Shown in pieces: positions 35,801 through 47,500 of a DNA stretch of 64,000 nt (positions within the stretch are counted from its first letter, which is position 1; each line of letters opens with the position of its first letter). The DNA is from Dipetalonema caudispina (taxonomy: Eukaryota; Nematoda; Chromadorea; Rhabditida; Onchocercidae). Position numbers and translations under genes: made by a program. Below the pieces are notes generated by a model. The model was not told the DNA's origin. It saw nothing but the letters and a program-made list of their open reading frames with translations, and made no database searches. The DNA is taken from NCBI GenBank assembly GCA_013365325.1, contig JABVXV010000169.1, forward strand, positions 62,001 through 126,000. Direction: 5' to 3'.

Positions 35801-37851
35801 TGTCGTCATGTCTATTGCTTACGATAGCTTCGTTTAATGAGTGACAAAAGAAAAATAAATCTTTTCAGTGTTACACTTACTATTGCCACCTTCCGATTCA
35901 TAGTAAAGTGAAAATTTACCGGAAAATTATCTAGAATTCCAAATAAATTAGCGTGACATTTTAGAGAATGAACTCAGAACGATCTAGACGTACAGATTGC
36001 TTTAAGGAGTGATGAGTAAAATCTCATAATTTGTAAATTTGAAATATTAAGTGGTACACTTTGCAGAAGAATTCATGCTATAGTATGGCATTGTAACGTT
36101 GATTTTTTTCCGTAAAATTTTCCCAGTAATATATTATAACAATCTACCAAACAGTGGTGCAGCAGCAGCTTGATTCATTGTGTCTCCGTTTGTTATGGCA
36201 AGATATGCTGCAGCATGCTGAATTCGACGCATAACTTTATGGTCCGGTCGGGGACGGTGTGAACCAAAACGCGTAGAGGCGAATGATCGCACCGTGAAGT
36301 GCTTAGAATCCGGCCCACTATAGCGAAATAGAATTGGCGGGACCTGTACATATCGCGCATGATTTCAGTATGTTAATGTTAATGGTACAAAAAATTACAT
36401 TTAATCATTCGCTATTAAAATCATACCTGGTTTAAGTCGATAAAACCAGTAGCAAGCAGGTCGTAAGCGGAAATATCAGCAGAGCTAACCAAATTGAGTG
36501 GAATGCAACGTTCCGGTTTTACATCCCTCGTTCTTGCACACCCAACCGGACGAGCTGCAATCCCAGGTAAGAATTCTTGCGACTATAGGGACTTTCAGTT
36601 AGTAGTCTTGCTTCAAAATTTGCATTTTCTATTCTCATACAGTTTAAGTTTACGGTAAGCACAGTAAGCAAAATTTGCATATCTTGCGATAAAGCAGCTC
36701 TGTGACGGGAAATTAGGAGTAATCGTGATAATTCGTTTAGCCGGGAAAAAAGATGACTTACGATTACAATTAGAAAGAGATGGCTAACGAATATGCTAGA
36801 AAATAAGGAGTATAGAAAGAGTAAATGTTATCAATCACCAAATATGCTCACCTAATGGTTCTTTCACCATATAAGCGCTCAAGACGGTGTTTCGAATATT
36901 ATGTGAGTTCCCATCGTAATATTTTGCAGCACCAATAGGAGTTGGAACATAAAATCTGTCTTCGTCCACTTTGCCACGCCAAATGGTTACAACGGGTGGA
37001 TATTCCGAGATGCGGCAAGTTACTTCACCAGGATTACAGTAGACGACAATGCTTGCTAAAGCAATGTTTGCAAAGTATAAATCTATCTGAGACACAGACG
37101 TAATGGAATTTTTTGGAATTGGGGAGGAATTTTGGAAAATAAAGCTCCAATAATACACAAACATGGAAAGCTTGCGTAAAGTTCATCCATATCGACGCCA
37201 AGACTTGCCGCAACGGCACAGAACATTCCATCCAAACCATCAAGTGTTTTAATTGCCACGATACGTTCATCTTCGGCTGTAATCAGGTATTTTTGTGGGG
37301 TCTTGAAAGAGGAGAGATGAAAAGATATTTTGGATGTTTCAGAATGGGTCTTCCTTATCATACTAATCCGTAATTGGCAATCGAAAAATACCTAAAGAGT
37401 TTCCGCCAATTTTACTCAAAATCTATTGCTATGAGCTTGTCCAGTGTACAAATTGTTCAAACTCTGCTAAAATTTCACTGATCCGAATCTCAGTGCATGG
37501 TGATGAAGTCCTTCAGTTAATTTCCCTTCCTTTTCAACAATCGCTTTAATAGCAGTATCTATGATTAAAGTTTTCCAAACCATATTTCGGTTCGTCAAGG
37601 CGCCAGTTATCATGAAATCTTGTTGCTAGATGATTTGCAAAACTTTCCATGCATAAGCTGATCTAAAATAAAAAAAAATATCCATTCATATTTCAGAATA
37701 TTCTCTTCCCTTCTGAAGAGCAAAATCTTTGTAAGATTGTGGATATTGTGAATTTTGCCATCTATGGAAGCATATTTACCCGACGTCTTGGAATACGATG
37801 ATACATGTATATAGCCAAGAAGTTGACCAATTCCTTGATTTCCGTGTACAT
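32897..37851 (-). CDS. fog-3: Tob/BTG-family protein with long repeat tail
   Basis: Tob/BTG proteins bridge CCR4-NOT deadenylase to mRNA-binding partners; the C. elegans member FOG-3 promotes sperm fate. Exons (- strand): 37851-37780, 37663-37581, 37276-37163, 37055-36852, 36554-36427, 36343-36148, 35287-35196, 35051-34836, 34643-34544, 34210-34050, 33661-32897; about 709 aa (vertebrate Tob about 345). BTG domain at 1-115: MYTEIKELVNF, YHRIPRRR, NWRLDEP, LGVDMDELYASFP and CNPGEVTCRISE, with family spacing throughout. A Tob-specific FASTRFGS motif lies at about 221-228 and a PAM2-like FSPDSANYFIP at about 346-356. The tail (456-709) is Met/Pro/Gln/Ser-rich, with about 20 pentapeptide repeats, ending in a basic KKRSPLK stretch. 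Oddities: exon 2 carries one extra base (about 37619-37623) that breaks the BTG frame, and intron 10 starts with GC. The hydrophobic open frame upstream of the ATG is the acceptor tract, not a signal peptide. Confidence 0.85.
33121..33417 (-). repeat. 15-base coding tandem repeat, about 20 units
   Basis: Units of 15 bases (- strand ATGCCAATGCAGTCA type) encode MPMQS, VPMQS, VPIQS and similar pentapeptides in the last Tob exon. One block is nearly all MPMQS and another nearly all VPIQS, suggesting recent local homogenisation. Because the unit is a multiple of three, four frames (two per strand) stay open for over 200 codons. Confidence 0.95.
35395..35640. repeat. Degenerate minisatellite, about 22-base period
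   Basis: About ten diverged copies of a unit resembling TTCCAGTTATGAAGTATAGA in the intron between Tob exons 6 and 7. Copies differ by substitutions and one- or two-base indels. No coding potential. Confidence 0.8.
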
Positions 37852-37866
37852 ATTGCTAGCGAGATA

Positions 37867-37885
37867 CTGAAACTGCAGGAAAGAA
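37867..37885 (-). promoter_or_regulatory. Likely trans-splice acceptor of the Tob gene
   Basis: On the - strand a pyrimidine-rich tract with three successive cag triplets ends in tttcag at 37867. This is 15 bases upstream of the chosen ATG (37851). It fits spliced-leader addition or the end of a 5' untranslated intron. Confidence 0.5.
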
Positions 37886-38230
37886 CTGCAGAAAGTTATA
37901 AGAAGGAGTCCCAGTAATCCTAAAACCGCACAATCCTTCAACTGCTGCACTCAATTCCTCCTAACTCCAGAAACTCACGCTGCACCATACCCAAGAAATT
38001 TAGAACAATCAACCGGTCACGACAAATGAAAAAGCAATCAATAACCTCGCAGGAAAAACGGTGCATCGGGACATTTGCAAAATTTGCATATAATCCGCTA
38101 TAAGCAAAATGGATGCGCTTCTAGAAAATTCTTCGGCCTCAAATTATTCATGAATATTTCGAGTTATTTAAAAAAAGCGACTGAAAGTTTGTCTGCAAAC
38201 AGTGACCTAGAAACAGAGTTGTGTGCGGTT

Positions 38231-38332
38231 GCATGAAGTAGGTTTATGTAAAAAAGTTATCTAAGAAAACAACCGAAAGTTTGCCTCTAAATAATTGCTT
38301 GAAGTAGGTTTGCGTGAAAAAAGTTATCTAAG
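38231..38332. repeat. Imperfect direct repeat of about 35 bases
   Basis: A GAAGTAGGTTT...AAAAAAGTTATCTAAG block at 38231-38265 recurs at 38297-38332. A GAAAGTTTG element flanks each copy, so the true unit is probably 60-90 bases. Confidence 0.75.
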
Positions 38333-38583
38333 ATAAAGTTAGGTGAAAAAAAATCTGTTTAAAAAAGTAAACCCCATTTACTGTGTTAACCATTACCTTC
38401 AATCCAGCCATTTAGTTTAAAATACCCCAATTAAATCAGCGTCAATGATTAAGCTGGTGATAAACGCAACCCAATTTCTATAAAAGTAATCATGAAAATG
38501 AGAATTTGTATAGAATATTTCGCATGGTCGAAATGTTTTCTGAAATATCTTCTCTTTTACCATTATACGCTTACCTATTACAG

Positions 38584-41500
38584 CCACAAACTTCTAAAGA
38601 CAATAATTCACCCGCACAACGAAGCGAAACCGATGAAGCCGATCTACCAAGCGCAAGCTTACGTAACCAACAAATGATGGAAGAAACTGTCTTGCTGACC
38701 TAAAAAGTTCAGCTCTTAGAAACGATGTGGGTGGTCCATACGTGCACTTACAGGACTGCACAATAACTAGTTGACTCTCTGTTTTTAGATATATTAAGCA
38801 TGTTTCAGGATAAAGTTAATTTAGAATAATTTTAGGATTGTAATGAGGAGGTAAGCTCTATGATTGCATTGTGGTTAGCAATAATAAACCGAATGTGAGC
38901 GTATTGTTTAGTAATAATTAACGGAATATGACTAATTAAACCAAAAACCAAAGTACTTCAGTAAAATTTTTTTTTCAATTTTTGTATATATATATATGTA
39001 ATACTTCAAGTTTTTTCCAAACCTTTTTTCCCCGCCAAAGAAGAAAGAAGAGAATGAAGTGACTCGAGAGTGTTTATCAGTTTTCTGCCACTAGCGTATA
39101 TTTATTCCATCCACTCCGAAAATGCGAATCAGGAATCTTCTTACAGATCATCATCCATCAGTAGCAATTCATAGGCTCATTGTAAAATTTTGCTGTGAAA
39201 GAGTTCAGATAAAATTTCTCATGCTTCAAGTTTAGCATAATTTTTTCTTTCCAACGCCTGAAGATTTTTTGGTTGGTTACTGTAAGTTACTGTATCTTTT
39301 ATTATTGTGAAAATTGCTGTATTTTTAGTATTTTGCTTCAATTTACCGTATTTCCAATTAATTACTGTAAAAACGCTTTTTAGTTAGTTACTGTGAATTA
39401 CTGTATTTTTACGTGATTACTGCAAAAATTATTACGTTTTTAGTTGGTTACTATATTTTTAATGATCACTGTGAATCACTATAAAAGTTACTGTATTTTT
39501 GGTTGATTACTGTAAAAACGTTCGAGTATTCCCAGTTGTTTTCAAATTGTACGGAATTTTAAACATCTTAGATACTCCGAAAAAGTATGTAAAAAAAATA
39601 TTATAGTGTGCTTGACTTTTTTGAAATTTTTGAAGATAAGAAGAATTAGCTGCACACTGCTTTTAAGCAATTATTCATCAGTGATATTTTCTTAATTAAA
39701 CACTGAAAGATGGAGATAACAGATTATGGATTGTTTTTGAATTGCAACTTTAAATTTCAATTTCAAATTTCATGCTTGGAGAAAAAGAAAAATTAGTTTT
39801 GAACTACGGCACTAACAAGTTAATTTCGAAACGAAACCTGAATGTGTTTTAAAAATTAATTGTTCTCGTTGAAACAGGCTCGATTAACTTTTTTCTTCAA
39901 ATTCTAAATTCGATAACTGCAAGAAAGTGACACTTATTGAAGTTGTTTCATAAGAAAAATGTTACATAAGTAGTTTTACAATAAATGGATGTTTAGTAAA
40001 GAACTTCGAAACGATTTCTGTAGAAAGAAAATTCGACGTTTCCTCATTTTATTGCGATTCGTAAGTCTACCAAATATCTTTACATATTTGAACATAAAAT
40101 CGAAATACATCAGCATAATTAAATAATTTAGTTATCCAGTAGGCTATTTGTACAAAGATCTGTTCCGACTTCTATGTTTTAAAAAATTTTCGGAACCTCA
40201 CATAATTCAAAGCATTTTCTAGTGCAGCCCAACTGCAACACATTTCCATTATGTCTGCTAAAATCAGATTAACATCTGACTGTAAAATTACTTAAAATTT
40301 GTTGAAAAATTTTTCCTCCTTCTGTTACAGATTTTTTGGAGCAAACGGAAACTCGTTTACCCGATGATATAATTCACGCGGATATTTCTTCAACCGTCAC
40401 TATATTACGAGTCATAACACGTTCAGCGCCGAAATTTGATTTAGCAGAAGGATTTGAGCATTTAGAAAGCTGTTTAGGTGCATGAATTTGCATCAAATAG
40501 CTTTTTAATTTTGATATCCTCATAGATTTATCTAACGTGAAAAAAGTTTTTTAAAAATTTTCCGCTTTGAACTGTAACCCTATTGCTAATTATAACTGTT
40601 AAAGTAACAAAAATTTTTTAAGCACTTCTTTCGTTCCACTTTATTAAGATCAAAACCTAGAAGGATCAAAATGATTTTAATGTAAATTTTGGTATGTAGG
40701 AAAGTCAATGAATGAAAAGTAAATGAATGTGCATTCATTTACCTTTTTTGCTCATTATTTTTGCTTCATTTTCAATAAATTTTGGTTATTGTCATCACAT
40801 CGTTCAATAAATCTATACAGCATAAAATAGAAGTTCATTTTTCTTTTTTTTTTTCGAATATAGAATGAAATATAACAGAAATGGCAATGACCTAATTGGC
40901 AATTGTCACCACCACTGCAATCGAGCACTTCTTCCCAACCAATACCGCCTGCAGCTGTTCGTTCTTCTTTTTCAGTGAAATTCCTTTTTAATATATATAT
41001 ATATATATAGCTTTTACTAATTAATGAAGTTTTATAAGCACACTTCTTTTTCAGACCCTTAACTACAAATGAGTAGCGATATTGAAAAACATTTATAGCT
41101 GATGATGTGCAGTTATATATAACGATAGCAAAATTTTGTGTAAAACGAATAGGAAGAGTAAACTAAATTTTGAAGCATACTAGCAAGTATTCTATTATAA
41201 GTCGATTTTTACTATATTACTATCCTCGGGAATGATATGATTTTGTTCAAAATATACATAATTAAGGATAGGTAGTTTGAGATGATGAAGTTAAATTATA
41301 ATATTTTAATTCTTGATCTTGGCTTTTGATTCTAAACCTAAAATGATGCTTAAGTTATGAAATATCAGATCGTTTTGGAATTAGGAAAGCAGATAGTCAT
41401 GTTGAAGTGATGATAGTAACATATATATATATATATATATAATTCGAAATACTGTGATGATAATGTAACCATTATTATTCGTTTCGTGATCATTATACTT

Positions 41501-44500
41501 CTTATTTGCACCACTATCATCAATTTATCACCAATGAATTTGCAGTAATCATTTTTTTATGATTCTTTGGATCATAGATAATACTGCCGAGAAACAATTC
41601 TCGGAAATACTTCTTCATCTTAGTTGACTTCCACAAATGTATAGAATGTACGATTACATTTAACTATAAGTTAATTTCTACTATTTTTTTGCACTTGAAA
41701 TATGACAAAATAATGCTATTGAAAGGAAAAAAGTAGAAAATTTAAGATTTTTAGAATTTCCTGTTCATTGCATTTTACGCAAAGATTCAACAAGCTAAGT
41801 TCAAGTTTTGTTTTTCTTGTTTAATTTTATCCAAATCTTTTTTGTCAAAAATAAAATTCCATGCCACCATATAATGATTCAATTTGGGAAATTCTTTCTA
41901 TCGTTATTATCACTAACGTTAGCATTACTATCCATTATTTTCATTCTACATGCAATTGTCTTCATTTCACTTTATTCGTTATCATAATTAATATCATGAT
42001 TATTATTACCGTTATTACATTGATAGAGGTAGTGAAAACGAACGCTTTATTATTGAGAGCTCAAATTAGTGGTTTGATTTCGTTAATTTTTTTGCAATTG
42101 GACTAAATTAACAAACTATTGCTACAACTGTTAATAAACATAGTGATATTAGTGATATTGTGTTCATTCGATGAAAAAAGTAATATTTTTCGAATGTTTG
42201 CTATCGCATCAGTCATATGCAATAAAGTCGTAGTATGTGAGATTTTAGGGATAAACATTTGAATTCCTTCTTAAGACAATCTGATTTTAGGACAAAATAA
42301 AAAAATATGACATTCAAACAGGGTTGCTTATTGTTCAATAATAATGACAAATTAATTTGTGCTGCAAGCATGTATACGATTGTTAAATTTCTTTTTAAAA
42401 AAATTTGTGTGATTAACTTAATTTGAAAAGTATTGAATACAGAACCACAAATTGAGTCTCTTGTAACATTTGGCAATATTTGAGAGAGGAAAGTTTAAAA
42501 CTGATTTTCAAACCGACAAGTTATCACCAATTGATAATTATTCAAGAATAGGTTTTAAAACAGAGAAAATTCGCATTATATTGAATGATTATCTTGATTG
42601 CCAACGTGTGAAACTCTTTGTCTCTTTAATCGTTTAACCGAAGTTATACAATTATACAACTATTAAATTTGAATGAAATTGAAGTTTTGCTTAAATTTTT
42701 TGCAACTTAACTCAAAATACTTCGTTGTTATTTTGTGCCACAAATGAATTGTTCGTTTGACTTTAAAAAAAGTGATTATTTTTGAAGCTTGCATATTATA
42801 ATTAGATCAAATCGATCAATGAATAATATTTCTGTTATTTTTGCGCAAAATATCATCGCAAAAAAAAGTAGATTTTTTTTTTCGCCTGGTATAAACGTTA
42901 ACAAATAGTTTGGTGATTAATATTAAATATTTGTTTCATCTAATCGTTCGTTTACGCATCTAAAATTCAATACCATTCATATATAATATTAAATTAGAAT
43001 AAATTTCATTTGCATATCAATAATTTGAAGTGATTTCTGTAACAGAAATTGATAAGGAAAAAAAGAAACAGGCGGATGATCAGTAATAGTATTACGAAGT
43101 TATGCACTTATAAAAAAAGATAAGAAAAAGATGCTAAATTGACAAATGTTTAATCGTAGCGGTAAGATTATAATCAAAAGTTATATGTGATTTATCACAA
43201 AATTATTTTTTTACTTCTTTTTTGATAATCCATTTGAATTTGACAAAACATATGCGACTTCTGATTGTCATATCATTTATTGCTATTATCATATATTTTC
43301 CACATTGAGCGCCCTGTATTTTTTTCACTCCGAAATTTGTATTTGCTATTTATTTACAAAAGTCAACATTTATGGACATATTCGGTTTCGTACTTGTATT
43401 CACATTTATGTTCGTATAATTTCATATGATATTTGCTGTACTCATTTCTACTACATTCATACTCATAACCGTATTCAGTCCCTTGTTTCACCCAATATCA
43501 GATATTTGATCCATTGATGATGATGATGGTTAAAATTAATCATTAAGATTGTATTAGATAACTGTACTAGCGGATTAAGTTAAAAAAAACGGGTTTTTTT
43601 TTGACGTGAACATTAACAAATTATTTATTAATTATTATTGAAAATTTGCTTGATTTCATTAAAAATTGGATAATTTTCATATGTGAAGTTAAATTATGGT
43701 AAATTCCATTTACATTGTTTGAATTTTCAAATAATAATATTAAAAATAAGATACTTAAAAGAAAGGCAACATGCTGACAAATGTTTGATAATAATAGTGA
43801 GATTATTTGGATATTTTAGTGCTGAGTGCAGAAAAAAGGTACGAAAGAAAAAAGTCAGTGAGGAGAAAAAAAAAATGTATTTGGTGAAAAGTTGAACTTT
43901 CTCGGAACAATACAGGGAAGAAATGGTAATTGGAAAAAAATTGATATTTTGATAGAAAATTGCTTTCGATTACCGCACATGACGACCAGTGAATTTTTGT
44001 TGTTGATGACAGCCCACCATACTTCCGATCATTCGTTTGATTCTACTTCCAAGCAAAATTTTCCAAAATAAATTTTTTAATTTATTCCATAATTTTGTTT
44101 TCACAACTATTATTATTCGTTTCTCGCAAATGATGATTGCTTGATAATTTCGCTGCATTCTCCTTAACAATTTTTGACTGAAATTAAAAATTTCGTTGAA
44201 AATTTTGAAATACTTGGGTTTAAATGAATTTGGAAGAATTATATCGCAATTCATATGTTAACGTAAATTTAAATTCCGTTATCAAAGTTCAGGCATTTGA
44301 TGTTTACAAAATGCAAATTTAGGTTGTGTTATGAAGTTCCCTGGTACAAACAGTTTTTCAACACATTGATTTCATTCCTGGATTATCGGCTAAATGCCAA
44401 AATTTTTGCATTGATTTTGTTCAGATTAAACAAAATAATTGTTTATAAATTGTTAGTTTATATGACAAAGGATTGTACAATTCGTTCGGTACAGCTTGTA

Positions 44501-47500
44501 ATAATTTCTGTTACCATTATTGATTCATTTTTCAAACTTACATCATCTTTCAGGTATTTCTTACAAAGTGATCAAGAAAAGGACTCAAAAGTTGTTCGTT
44601 TTCTTGATTTAAATTTCAATAATTGCTTGATCGTAATTACTTGATAATTAACTATCATTCATTGATTGTAGTAGTGCTAGATTTTTGCTTAAGAGAAGAG
44701 AAGGAATTAATTATCGAAGATAAATGTTCTACAAGTAGCTAGATAAGATATACGTTGGAAACTTTACCCGATCTGTCTCAAACTTTTCGTTGCTATTTCG
44801 TATTGTGCCGAATTGTATTGCAAATTTAATTAGAGTATTTTCTATCATTCTCTATTGTCCAATCATTTGGATCCGACTTATATAGGAAAGTGTCATTCAA
44901 GCATTTTAGCATTGTGTACGCAAGCATTCTGTATTCCATACATTCCTTTAATAAATGTACGAAGGCAAAATTTTGTAGTTTAAAAAAAGGGGAAAAATTA
45001 AGCAAAAATGAAATCCTTTCTACTTTGTTCAAGATTTGTGTAATTTTAAACAGTTTTGCATGTTGTTTGAAACTGTATGATTCATTGCACATCGTCACTC
45101 CTCCTTCCCACTTTAGTTACCACAACTTAAATTTTTCATTTTTTGAAATCTTGTTCTCGTAACAAATTATGAGAAATTTTCATTTCTTTCTCTCTCTTGT
45201 TTCTTTCTTCCTTCCTATCTTCTTTTCTTATCTTTTCTTTCCTTTTTTCAAACCTAAATTTCAAATTGATATTTTTTCCGATTTTAAAATTATTATTATT
45301 TCCGTCCTTTTTGTACTAGTCTAAAAGTCACTATATCACAATTTGACTAACAGCAAATTTCTATCCTTAAGCAGAAAAGCTGAAAGCTAAAAATCTTGCA
45401 CATATTTATATCAGCTTTTCTGGTCCCGACTTCTTAACTTTATCCAGCGAAGTTTATCTTCCAGAAATGATTAGCTATGCCTTTTAGCACTTCCAGGAAA
45501 GTTGGAGGTGTCTAACATTTAAATTTCCTTTTAAATTCTAATTTTCTCTGTGTTAAAATTTTCAATGCTAGAATTTTTATTCAATTAAATTAAACCTTCC
45601 AACACATTTATTTATAATTTAAATTCATGGCATGAAACTTTGCGTGTATTTTTAATTTATTTTATGATACCGAAATTATAAGCAAATTAAAATTTTATTT
45701 CAAAAAGAATGCAACAATTTCTTCTCGTCTTCTCCGATTGCTCCATTTCAAAAGTGATGCAAAATGCATAAATTGATGTTAAATTGAAGTAACATAGATA
45801 GATTAGCGTAAAAACTGCCTTATTTCAGCGCTTAGTATAGTTTTTATTCTAACATAGGATCAAAATTATAATTGTTCATTCTGGATGGCAAAGATTTGCA
45901 TAATTATAGAAGCTTTTTGAAGAAACGAAGGCTTTCCATTCAAGTCTTTCTGTGGAAAAAGTGCCCTTTTTCTTTATTTTTCTTTTTTGTGAACTTTCCT
46001 TTCTTTTTTCAATGTCAAAAATATTTTTGCTTATCAACAACGAAACAGTTTACATTCACTCGTTCGTTGTTATTTGTTCGTTTGGATAATTAAACTTGTT
46101 CGATTATTAAACTTAATGAATTTTTGTTAGTTAGAGAAATGAATATTTTTTGGTTATCTTCTAATAATTTTCTTCTAAATTCTATCGAACGACTTCAAGT
46201 AATTTTGAACAGTGCTAAGTTATATTTTTACAATGTATACCGTTTCTTTCTATCAGTTTGGTAAAACACTTGTAAGTACTACACGAAGAGTTCTAACTAG
46301 ACGTTGAAATAGGAATTTAATTAAATTTTCAAAGATTTATGGGGGTCTTTGACGTTATTCTAGCAAACTGAGAATATTATGCTGTTAACACTGGAAAGTT
46401 TTGGTCATTCATGAAAACAATTTAATTTTTTGAATTTATTGGTCACATTTCTGCAATTTCAACTTTCTTAAATGGCTCATTAAATTGCAAATTTCTGATT
46501 TGAAGGTCAAATGTAATGGAGCGATACAACGATATGAGGAACAGTTGAACACTATTCATGTAAAACATGGCTTACTATTGATACTATCGCAGATTCCAAT
46601 TTTTTTACCTTTTTTTTTTTTCTTTCCCAGCTCCTATATTAACTGAAACTTAGCATTTTCTTTTATTTAATTCCTGAACTTGCTGATTTTATGCTCAAAA
46701 ATTTTCAATTTAATAATAAATCCATGCAACAAAATTGCTTTCCCCTTTATGAAAGAAAAATGAGGAAAAATTTAGCACAAATTCGAAAAAAATTTGGTTG
46801 ATAATCTTGATCATAAATTCCGCCAAAAAGTTTTTCTTTCTAGAAAAAATTTTGTCAATTTTGTCCCCGAAAGGAAAAGACGTTTATTCATTTCATTCTT
46901 GTTGTTGATAAAATTAATCGTAATGATGGGCGCAGTAAATTTATCAAATTCCCCTCCCCTCCTCTCCCTCCTTCTCTGTTTACCTCTTTTTTCCCCCAAA
47001 AAAGCAAAAAAAAAAAAAAAACAAATAATTTTTAAATTAAAACTTTTCTTCATTCGTTAACACTCGATACGAAGGGATGAATGAATGACATATCGACGAA
47101 ATTTATTAACTTACCTGAATGATACACGATTTGAAGATATTTCATCTTAATTGAACATTTTTGTTTGAAGATTTTCCCTTTAAAAGAATGCAAAAATTCA
47201 TTGATTGTTTCTATTGTTGTTTCAAAAAAAAACTATTATAAGAATGATGTAAAAAGAAAAATGAAAAAGTGCGCAAACAAATGTTGAATTTCATCAAACT
47301 TCTTTAAATAGATTATTACGTTGTGGTGCTATTTTTCAGTAATTAATTAATGTAGTAAATGAAGTTACTTTTTCATATATAATTGTTTGTATCCGGCGAT
47401 TTCAATATGCCATTCGTATAATTACATTTAAGCCATTATTTGCTAATCATTTATTTAAGTAAAGATTTTTTATTTTCTGTAATTTTTTTTTTTTTTTTTT

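Larger units (their letters stand above)
37867..38583. other. Short region upstream of the Tob gene
   Basis: Presumed Tob promoter region. Contains a diverged direct repeat (38231-38332) and no supported exon. It is also intron or 5' flank of the + strand gene that follows. Confidence 0.4.

Noticed and set aside
37852..37950. Hydrophobic N-terminal extension (signal peptide or membrane span) on the Tob gene
   Set aside because: It is the translated pyrimidine tract of the acceptor; it begins with GTG after a stop, and the BTG family starts at the MYTEIKE methionine.
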